The notes under the pieces were generated by a model. The model worked only from the letters and a program-made list of their open reading frames with translations, had not been told where the DNA came from and did not search any database. A stretch of 64,000 nucleotides of DNA from Methylomonas rosea. Its GTDB lineage: Bacteria > Pseudomonadota > Gammaproteobacteria > Methylococcales > Methylomonadaceae. The stretch covers positions 1 through 64,000 of the forward strand of contig NZ_JANIBL010000006.1 of NCBI RefSeq assembly GCF_024505055.1. The letters run 5' to 3'. Numbering within the stretch: the stretch's first letter is position 1; each line of letters opens with the position of its first letter. Shown here in pieces: positions 57,601-64,000 of this stretch. Both the position numbers and the translations under genes were made by a program.

Positions 57601-59473
57601 GCAGAATCGGAGCGACCTCTATAAATGTAATCAACATACCAAACTCATGGCTGCCCGGCGTCTGCTCAACCCGCGTCACTTTCGGCCTAACCCGGCAGGC
57701 GACACCATCAATATGTATGTCGAGCGTCACACCTTCCGCGACGTTTAGCTTTTCTTGTATCAACCTGAAACAGAGTGCTTTCAGTTCATTACGCAACTCG
57801 GGCAGACACAGCGAAAACACTGAAAAATCGGTACTTTCTTCAGGCAATCCAAAAAAGCGGCGGCCATTGCCGAAAAAGCGCAAGGGTTCAAAATTATCAT
57901 TGATCAGCACGCCGGCTGGCGCGTAATCCCTCATCAAAGCGTTAATGGCTAACTCGGTTAAGGCTTGCCGATAGTGCGTATTCCCCATATTCAACTTGGC
58001 TCCGTTGGCTTCGATAGCGGCATTAAACGGCGAATAGCGAAGTACATGCCGCGTTTCCACGGCCCGACGGCGATAGAGTTTATTACTGCCATCCAATACC
58101 TCGAACAAAGGCGAATTTAGCCCTACTGATTCTGACTTTCCCAAGAACAACAAGCCGTCAGGCTTCAGCGCGTAATGAAAAGCGTTGATTAAATCCGATT
58201 GCTGCGCCGGTTTGAAATAAATCAACAAATTCCGACAACTCACCAAATCCATATTAATGAAGGGTGGGTGATGGATAATGTTGTGCGTGGAAAATATACA
58301 TAACTCACGGACAAGCGGCTGAATCCGCCAACCGCTCCCCTCATTTTTAAACCAACGCTGTTGCCGCTCCGCGCCTAAATTGGTCATTTCTCGGGATGTG
58401 TATACCCCAGCCCGCGCAAATTCAATCGCTTCATCCCGAATGTCGGTCGCAAACACCCGCACCTCGAATAGGCTTAACCTGTCCCCCAAAATCTCGGCCA
58501 AGAGTATTGCGATAGAATAAGGTTCTTCACCGGTTGAGCAGCCGGGCACCCAAACTCTGATTGAATCGCCGGCCGCTTTGCCGGCTACCAGAATCCGCAA
58601 TGCGGCTGCCAATGCCGCAAAGGCGCTTTCATCGCGAAAGAACGATGATACCGACACCATAAAGCGCTGTTGCAAGAGGCTGAGTTCTTCCGGATGCTCT
58701 TTAACGTAATCGACATAGCGTTCCAAGGAGTCGATTTCCAGACTGCGAAACCGGCGAAATGCCTGGCGACGCAAGGTGCCTTCCTTGTAACTGTTGACAT
58801 CCAAGCCGGTCGTGTGATGAACCAAGCGGATTAACTCTGAAAATGCGTTCGCGGAACCCATCACTTCATCGTTGATTACGCCATCGATGTCGTCGGTGTG
58901 ATTCAGCCACTCGGCAATCTGTTGTGAACTGCCCACCAAATCCGCAAAGCCTAATTTGATGACCGACTCGGGCATTGCGCTATGCACGGCGTCTGCCGGG
59001 TTTTGCAAGATAACCAAGCCCTCGGCTGCGGCGACCGCTTCAGCCCCCAAGGTGCCATCGTGTCCCGAGCCGGAGAGAATAACGACGATGGCTTTATCCT
59101 GCCGGCTGTCAGCGATGGAACGAAATAATCGATCTATCGACGGCGCGATGGGTTGTGCCTCTTCGACCTGAAACACTAGCAATTTGTCATCCACCACCTC
59201 GATATTGTGTCCCGGCGGACACACAAAAAGGTTATCCGGCGCCAGAGCCATACCATCCTCAGCCCAGGATACGGCAAGCTGGCATTTGCTCTGCAATAGT
59301 TCTATCAGTGAACAGGGCTTATCGGGCGATAGATGGTGAGCCAACACATAGGCGAATCTCCCCCGCTGTTTTAATCCGGCAATAACCGGCATTAAGGCTT
59401 GCAGCCCACCCGCCGAAGCGCCAATACCGACCACTTCGCACTTTTTTTGTTCTCCCCCGCTCCCCACCAACAA
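54632..59473 (-). CDS. CheB-CheR-PAS hybrid histidine kinase (giant)
   Basis: 1613 aa (TTG at 59473; a GTG two codons later is as good, with GGGG upstream). Order: CheB methylesterase with Ser20 in GIGASAGG and [10 protein letters not shown]; CheR methyltransferase with [16 protein letters not shown]; a coiled coil rich in [15 protein letters not shown]; about four PAS domains; HisKA with [11 protein letters not shown] (His near 1243); ATPase with GTGLGLAIT; and a receiver (about 1490-1605) with Asp in [12 protein letters not shown]. CheB-CheR fusions join chemotaxis-like modification to a kinase that senses through PAS domains. No chemotaxis cluster is adjacent. Follows the REC-GGDEF-EAL gene by 206 nt. 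Confidence 0.9.
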   Translation of the reverse strand: MLVGSGGEQKKCEVVGIGASAGGLQALMPVIAGLKQRGRFAYVLAHHLSPDKPCSLIELLQSKCQLAVSWAEDGMALAPDNLFVCPPGHNIEVVDDKLLVFQVEEAQPIAPSIDRLFRSIADSRQDKAIVVILSGSGHDGTLGAEAVAAAEGLVILQNPADAVHSAMPESVIKLGFADLVGSSQQIAEWLNHTDDIDGVINDEVMGSANAFSELIRLVHHTTGLDVNSYKEGTLRRQAFRRFRSLEIDSLERYVDYVKEHPEELSLLQQRFMVSVSSFFRDESAFAALAAALRILVAGKAAGDSIRVWVPGCSTGEEPYSIAILLAEILGDRLSLFEVRVFATDIRDEAIEFARAGVYTSREMTNLGAERQQRWFKNEGSGWRIQPLVRELCIFSTHNIIHHPPFINMDLVSCRNLLIYFKPAQQSDLINAFHYALKPDGLLFLGKSESVGLNSPLFEVLDGSNKLYRRRAVETRHVLRYSPFNAAIEANGAKLNMGNTHYRQALTELAINALMRDYAPAGVLINDNFEPLRFFGNGRRFFGLPEESTDFSVFSLCLPELRNELKALCFRLIQEKLNVAEGVTLDIHIDGVACRVRPKVTRVEQTPGSHEFGMLITFIEVAPILLAGKTPDKTAQPYDEIAQIRRELADSRELLHSVINQLESANAELQMLREEVQCSSEELQASNEELQASNEELTTLNDELRVKSVESAQLNATLTSIQNSLRSSLVLVDKEGHVTRYNAFATRVFGLVPDDIGQFLYGIPCHIPIPKLRDYVSNVVLSGDSVVEQIHHGDFHFLMQIDPFENEVGDIAGAVLSFSDISELYSAEEAQRNIEARFRLFMDNSSAAAWIKDEEGRYVYLNKVYEQRFRVKLQDCLNKTDFEVWPQSVAEQLRANDLVVMQTGQALEIDETIIETDGSEQIWHSSKFSFCDVEGRCYVAGVATEVTAQRQAERVLRESEQRVRLAMDAARGGSWEWELATNRNYWSDDLWGLYNIPYGSVEPCYASWRKTVHPDDIARVEAINADAVARSAAFETEWRVVLPEGQEPRWLMCRGRPLSNDDGSVIKYIGVVIDITARKRSEEQLRKNALLEEELSHLQGLLESAFAGYWDWNIPKGSEYFSDTFKAMLGYGDDEFPNVPESWQKFIFSEDLPRVTEKFERHVASHGAEPYYNEVRYRHKNGSTVWVICAGRVVQWAETGQPLRMVGCHIDITQMHQRLDELVEANLRADTANQAKTAFLANMSHEIRTPLNAIVGLTHILSRKVRDPEQTSFLKQIGDSAQHLLGVISDILDLSKIEAEKLVLESVEFDLGDVAAKVQTIMHELAENKGLSLSVDCSTLNYLLCGDPIRFSQALINYISNAIKFTDKGFVQVRIFPVSEQGDKVLLRVEVRDSGRGIPSDLIPKLFSAFEQIDNSITRKHGGTGLGLAITKRLAQLMGGQADATSSVGHGSTFWFTAWLSKGSHISGTRQLLDSGDDTAEQILRSQYAGTRLLLVEDEPINQAVGVILLEAAGFEVTVADNGADALALAKQQPFALVIMDMQMPVMDGLEATRQIRLLDGWQSVPIIAMTANAFAEDRELCLQAGMNDFLSKPFDPASLCARLLYWLEHSARS

Positions 59474-59679
59474 CCCCTTCGCTTATTATTTTTATAATGA
59501 TAATTTACGGCTCAACCAGGAACTGTTGCCGTTTTACCTGGTTAACTTAATTAAAGCGTATGCCAGAGCGATAACACTTTAAAAATTGCGCTTCATTTTG
59601 TCGCACCGTGTGACGACGGCTCTGAAATATTTCAGTCACCCGCTAAGCTTCGGCCTTTGTTCAGGCAGAAGATGTGCCT

Positions 59680-62409
59680 CTAACTTTCTTTAGCCTGCAA
59701 ATCGGGCTGCGCTGAATAATCGCATTGGGCTTCGAAATCAGCCAATGGTACCGGCCTACCGAAGAAGTAGCCCTGATATAAATGACAGCCTTGCAATTCC
59801 AAGAATCTCAACTGTTCTTCGGTCTCAACACCTTCGGCAATACTCTCGATACCCAAGCTCTCAGCCATGCCGATGATGGTTTGCACAATCACCGCATCAC
59901 TTTGGGATAAGGTAATATTGCGCACGAAGGACTGGTCGATCTTCAACTGGTCAATCGGTAACTTGGTCAGATAATATAGCGACGAATAACCGGTGCCAAA
60001 GTCGTCCATCGAGAAGCGCACGCCAAAATCACGAAGTTGCTGCATTTTCACAATAGCGTCCTCAATGTCATCCAGCACCAAACTCTCGGTGAGCTCAAGT
60101 TTAAGCCGATTAGGACTCAAATCGTAGCGCGCCAAAGTTCGCCGCACTTGCTCAGCAAAATCCTCTTGATGAAACTGCATCGCGCTGACGTTAACAGCAA
60201 GTTGTAGTTTGGACTTAACCGGATCGTGTTCCCAGGCTTTGAGCTGAGCGCAAGCCGAGTCCATAACCCATTTGCCTATCGGTAAAATCAAACCGGTGTC
60301 CTCGGCCAGGGGAATAAACTCCAAAGGCGAAACCAAGCCGCGTTGCGGATGCTGCCAACGTATCAACACTTCCGCGCCGATAATCAGGCCGGTTTGATTG
60401 ACCTGCATCTGGTAATACAACACCAATTGCTGCTCGGCCAATGCACAACGCAAATCGCATTCCAATACGGCGCGAGTCTCCAAAGCGGCCTGCATCACCG
60501 GATCATAAAACAACAGCTTATTACGGCCGCCGCGCTTGGCTTGGTATAGCGCGGTATCGGTATATTTCAGCAACTCTTCCGCCGTAATATGTTGATTGCG
60601 GAACATGCAGATGCCCATGCTGGCCGAACAATGGTGATCATATCCCTGCAACGAATACGGTTGATCAATGGCGGAAAGGATTTTGCCGGCCAGCGTTTTG
60701 GTATGAGCAGAAGCGCGCGTTTCATCCGAGCTTAGGCTGTTGAGGATCATCACAAATTCGTCGCCGCCCAGCCTGGCGACAGTATCGCCTTCGCGCACAC
60801 AATCTCGGAGACGTTGGGCGACTTCGATCAGCAGCAAATCGCCAATAGTATGGCCCTTGGTGTCGTTAAGCGTTTTGAAGTTATCCAGGTCAATAAACAA
60901 GGCCGCACCGTGTTTATCATGCCGGGCGTTAGTCACTATTGCTTGTTGCAAGCGGTCGTAAAGCAGACGGCGATTCGGTAGGTTAGTCAGTGGATCGTAA
61001 AACGCTAAGCGCTCAATCTCGGCTTCCGCCTGCTTTTGGGCCAACGCGCGGCTGAAATTTTCCAAGGCCAAGTTAATATCCATCGACATTTCGACCAACA
61101 GATCGCGGGCAGCATCGTCGAAGGCGTTAACCTCGTCAGCGTACAATACGAATGCGCCGACCACGCTATCGTTTCTCCGCAATGGCAACGAGGCCGACGC
61201 CGCCCAGCCGGCGCGCAAGCCCTGTTTTCGCCATGGCACGGTAAGCGGATCGTTAATGAAATCCTGACACCAATAAGGACGTTGTTCGCGGATCGCGATG
61301 CTGGTAGGGCTGTGGCCGAAAGCGCTATCGGCAGACATGGACATATCTATCGTGGCCAGCTCATCCGCGCCTTCGCCAAAACTGGCAACCGGACGTATAA
61401 CGCGCCGATCAGCGCCAAACAAGCCAACCCAGGCCATTTTCATACCGCCAAATTCCACGGCGGCTCGGCAGATTTCCAGGAATAATTCGGCTTCGTCGGC
61501 ACTATGCACGATGGCCTTATTGCACTGACTCAAGGCGGCATAGAGCTGCATGTGGCGCTGAACTTTGGCTTCGGCTGCCTTACGCGCGGTTACGTCGCGG
61601 GCGATGCCGAGCACACCTATCGGTTGGCCGTCCTGATTCAATACCGGTGTCTTCAGGGTTTCGAACAAGCCGGAGTAGCCGTTCTCGGCGAACGTCAGCC
61701 ATTCTTCATTGGCGCAAACCCGGCCTGCCGCCAGGGCTTTGCGATCATTCTCGCGGAAAAAGTCGGCCAGTTCCCTGGCGGCAAAGTCGTAATCGGTCTT
61801 GCCGACAATGTCAGCTTCCTTGGCGCCGTATAAGCGTTCGAATTGCCGATTGCAGGTGATATACACGCCCTGTGGGTCCTTTAACCAGACCAGATCGGGA
61901 ATAGTGTGCAGCAATGTGTGCATTAGGCTATGTGCCGCAACAAGGTCGTTCAGACTGGCCCTGAGCTTTTTCTCGCTTTCCAGGAGTTGGTGGCTGCGCT
62001 CTTCCACCAGTTCTTCCAGATGATTGCGCAGCCGGTCGATTTCCAGATGCGTGCGCACGCGCGCCAGTAACTCCTCGCGCTGATACGGCTTGGTGACGAA
62101 GTCCACCGCGCCTAGTTCGAAGCCTTGGACTTTTTCATCCGGCTCGGACAGCGCACTGATGAAAATGATCGGCACATTGCGGGTATCGGGATGCGCTTTG
62201 AGCCGACGACACACCTCAAAGCCGCCCATACCCGGCATCAGAATATCCAGCAACACCAAATCAGGCGGATTGGCGGTGGCAAAATTAACCGCCAGCTCAC
62301 CGTTTATCGCCGAACGCACCTCATACCCTTCGGCCTTCAGTAGATCCGACAGCAACTTCAAAGACGCCGAGGTGTCGTCAACTACCAGAATTTTGCCTGT
62401 ATTTATCAT
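59680..62409 (-). CDS. REC-PAS-GAF-GGDEF-EAL response regulator
   Basis: 909 aa. Receiver with Asp55 in LVLLDILMPGMGG, a PAS near 165-290, GAF near 300-450, GGDEF (RLGGDEF near 548) and EAL (first motif EVL, DDFGTGYSS, IAEGVET). It joins phosphorelay input to c-di-GMP turnover. It begins six nt after the stop of the hybrid kinase gene on the same strand, which is therefore its probable partner. The output half is very like those at 9473 and 13497. Confidence 0.92.
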   Translation of the reverse strand: MINTGKILVVDDTSASLKLLSDLLKAEGYEVRSAINGELAVNFATANPPDLVLLDILMPGMGGFEVCRRLKAHPDTRNVPIIFISALSEPDEKVQGFELGAVDFVTKPYQREELLARVRTHLEIDRLRNHLEELVEERSHQLLESEKKLRASLNDLVAAHSLMHTLLHTIPDLVWLKDPQGVYITCNRQFERLYGAKEADIVGKTDYDFAARELADFFRENDRKALAAGRVCANEEWLTFAENGYSGLFETLKTPVLNQDGQPIGVLGIARDVTARKAAEAKVQRHMQLYAALSQCNKAIVHSADEAELFLEICRAAVEFGGMKMAWVGLFGADRRVIRPVASFGEGADELATIDMSMSADSAFGHSPTSIAIREQRPYWCQDFINDPLTVPWRKQGLRAGWAASASLPLRRNDSVVGAFVLYADEVNAFDDAARDLLVEMSMDINLALENFSRALAQKQAEAEIERLAFYDPLTNLPNRRLLYDRLQQAIVTNARHDKHGAALFIDLDNFKTLNDTKGHTIGDLLLIEVAQRLRDCVREGDTVARLGGDEFVMILNSLSSDETRASAHTKTLAGKILSAIDQPYSLQGYDHHCSASMGICMFRNQHITAEELLKYTDTALYQAKRGGRNKLLFYDPVMQAALETRAVLECDLRCALAEQQLVLYYQMQVNQTGLIIGAEVLIRWQHPQRGLVSPLEFIPLAEDTGLILPIGKWVMDSACAQLKAWEHDPVKSKLQLAVNVSAMQFHQEDFAEQVRRTLARYDLSPNRLKLELTESLVLDDIEDAIVKMQQLRDFGVRFSMDDFGTGYSSLYYLTKLPIDQLKIDQSFVRNITLSQSDAVIVQTIIGMAESLGIESIAEGVETEEQLRFLELQGCHLYQGYFFGRPVPLADFEAQCDYSAQPDLQAKES

Positions 62410-62415
62410 GATGTT

Positions 62416-64000
62416 CTAGTTACTCCCCAGTACCTTGAGTATCGTCGGATACTCATAACTTTCGGCAAGCCGACTCAATGCGGCTGTCACCCTCAGATCG
62501 TACGCCGCAATCTGTTGAATAATCATACCTATACGCTCGCTATCCAGATTTTTCACCGCCAACTCCAAATCCCCGCGTAAATTCTGCGGCACTACTGACA
62601 GCATCTCCGCCGTCAAAATCAGGTCCTCTGGCATTATTGCCGGTGGGTCGGCATACACATAGCGCACGCCCAATAGCCGGGTTAGACAGTCGTAAATTTC
62701 GTTGGCCCGGTAAGGCTTACAGATTAAGTCATCCATGCCGGCCACCATGATATCCGCCCGTTGCTCGGTGAAAGCCGACGCCGTGACCGCCACTATTTTC
62801 ACTTCTTTGCCGCCCGGCAAGGTCCGAATGATTCTGGTCGCTTCCAAACCATCCATGACCGGCATCTGTCTATCCATCCAAATTAAGTGCGGCTGCCAGC
62901 TTTGGAATAAGGCCACGCCCAGCTCGCCATTCTCTGCAACCTTAACCTGAAAGCCCACGGCCTCCATCAGATTAACCAGCAATAATTGATTCTCCAGCTG
63001 ATCTTCGATTATCAGAATCCGATAATTGTCCTGCCCCGGCATCAGCCCCAGAACCATACGTTCTTCCAAACGGTACAGATCGCTAATATCGGCTGCCTGC
63101 GCCTGCTTCAGCGGCACATCGATCCGAAACAGCGAGCCCTTTCCCGGTGAACTTTCCAGACTGATGGAGCCCTTCATTAGTTGCACAAATTGCCTGGTGA
63201 TGCTTAAGCCCAGCCCGGTGCCTTTGTTGTCGGCAAGGTGTCCTATCTGCACAAAGGGTTCGAAAATGTGCTTTTGGTCTTCAGCTGTAATCCCGGGGCC
63301 GGAATCCTCTACTTCAATCAACAGATGAGCGATGGCGTTGTTCTTGGTGGACAGGCGTATGATCACCCCACCTTGCTGGGTAAATTTCAGCGCGTTGCCC
63401 ACCAGATTGATCAATACTTGGCGCAAGCGGGCCTGGTCACCGACGATATAGCGCGGAAATGCCGAAGACTGATCGACGACTAATTGCAGATTTTTCTCGG
63501 CAGCGCGTACCTGCATCATCTTTATCACATCAAGCACCATTTCCCCCAAATCGAACGGCGCCTCTTCCAGTTGGACGCGGCCGGCTTCTATCTTGGCCAT
63601 TTCCAACACCTCATTGATCAAGTTCAGCAAGTGTTCGCCGCTACGATTGATAATTTCGACGTTGCAGCGATCACTTTCATGCAGCAAGGGGTTTTTCAGC
63701 AGGATGCCGGAAAATCCGAGAATGGCGTTCATCGGGGTGCGCAGTTCGTGGCTCATATTGGCCAGAAACACGCTCTTGGCTTTATTAGCCGCTTCGGCGG
63801 CATCACGAGCCAGCAGCAGCTCGGCAGTGCGTTGCTGTACCGTATTTTCCAACTCATTTCGATAGCGTATCAGTTCGTTTTCCGCGCGTTTGCGATCAGT
63901 GATATCGCGGGCAATTTTGGAAGCCCCGACAATTTGGCCTTGCGAATTTCGTAGCGGCGACACCGTTACCGAGACATCAATCAATTGCCCTTCTTTGCAG
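62416..64000 (-). CDS. PAS hybrid histidine kinase (partial)
   Basis: The frame continues through the window end with [16 protein letters not shown], a PAS domain end, so the N-terminus is missing; about 528 codons are present. Next: coiled coil, HisKA with [11 protein letters not shown], ATPase with GTGLGLSIT, a receiver with Asp in [13 protein letters not shown], and a C-terminal helical region of about 80 residues. Upstream PAS domains are probably beyond the window. Six nt before the REC-GGDEF-EAL gene, so likely a kinase-regulator pair. Confidence 0.9.
   Translation of the reverse strand, partial: CKEGQLIDVSVTVSPLRNSQGQIVGASKIARDITDRKRAENELIRYRNELENTVQQRTAELLLARDAAEAANKAKSVFLANMSHELRTPMNAILGFSGILLKNPLLHESDRCNVEIINRSGEHLLNLINEVLEMAKIEAGRVQLEEAPFDLGEMVLDVIKMMQVRAAEKNLQLVVDQSSAFPRYIVGDQARLRQVLINLVGNALKFTQQGGVIIRLSTKNNAIAHLLIEVEDSGPGITAEDQKHIFEPFVQIGHLADNKGTGLGLSITRQFVQLMKGSISLESSPGKGSLFRIDVPLKQAQAADISDLYRLEERMVLGLMPGQDNYRILIIEDQLENQLLLVNLMEAVGFQVKVAENGELGVALFQSWQPHLIWMDRQMPVMDGLEATRIIRTLPGGKEVKIVAVTASAFTEQRADIMVAGMDDLICKPYRANEIYDCLTRLLGVRYVYADPPAIMPEDLILTAEMLSVVPQNLRGDLELAVKNLDSERIGMIIQQIAAYDLRVTAALSRLAESYEYPTILKVLGSN

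Noticed and set aside
59490-59507. AT-rich TATAATGATAAT stretch upstream of the giant kinase gene
   Set aside because: Resembles half a Fur box, but the right half does not match and a signalling gene is not an expected target.

Overview
The window looks like a chromosomal segment of a gammaproteobacterium, most likely a methanotroph of the Methylomonas/Methylobacter kind. This is an inference from the mix of a VPLPA-CTERM protein, many TonB-dependent receptors, DnaE2, a bacteriophytochrome and large PAS/GGDEF/EAL proteins; there is no rRNA or methane-oxidation gene here to settle it. No tRNA, rRNA, CRISPR array or intact insertion sequence was seen.

Layout. 1-9.3 kb: end of dnaE2, then a sigma54 activator divergent from a DUF938 / beta-carbonic anhydrase / SDR / YdhR-like operon that carries a good -24/-12 promoter, then mlaA, an orphan GspE/PilB ATPase, a 51-aa membrane peptide and a YebC-family regulator. 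9.4-16.3 kb: a biliverdin-forming heme oxygenase and a bacteriophytochrome with GGDEF and EAL domains (red-light input to c-di-GMP), beside a membrane-bound PAS-GGDEF-EAL protein. 16.5-21.8 kb: secreted and DUF2076 proteins, then an exported catalase-peroxidase (katG) divergent from oxyR.

21.9-33.7 kb: a heme-uptake locus behind a Fur box: unknown small gene, hemP, tonB-exbB-exbD, a decayed receptor remnant, a heme/hemoglobin receptor, a small unknown gene, a VPLPA-CTERM surface protein, hmuS, hutZ-like and hmuTUV. Heme would cross the outer membrane by the TonB receptor, the inner membrane by HmuTUV, and be handled by HmuS/HutZ.

34.4-43.8 kb: the most unusual region, an apparently undescribed microcin-like export cluster. 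A CvaA-type HlyD adaptor, a JmjC-type Fe(II)/2-oxoglutarate oxygenase, two double-glycine precursor peptides with the same leader and the same acidic GGEDGDG tail, three small membrane proteins (immunity candidates), an exported M16 zinc peptidase and a C39-peptidase ABC exporter all lie on one strand. The small-gene part is clearly AT-rich. A paralogue of one of its membrane proteins sits in a separate Fur-box operon at 45.6-46.5 kb.

44-54.5 kb: iron-linked genes: a diheme peroxidase with a Fur box, a Fur-box operon of three small proteins, a Fiu-like siderophore receptor with PepSY protein and PiuC hydroxylase, another TonB receptor, a NifX-like protein and an exported methyltransferase-like protein. 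54.6-64 kb: three very large signalling proteins on the minus strand (CheB-CheR-PAS-hybrid kinase; REC-PAS-GAF-GGDEF-EAL; PAS-hybrid kinase running off the end). A 30-nt C-rich motif recurs 32-39 nt before the start codons of tonB and three receptor genes.
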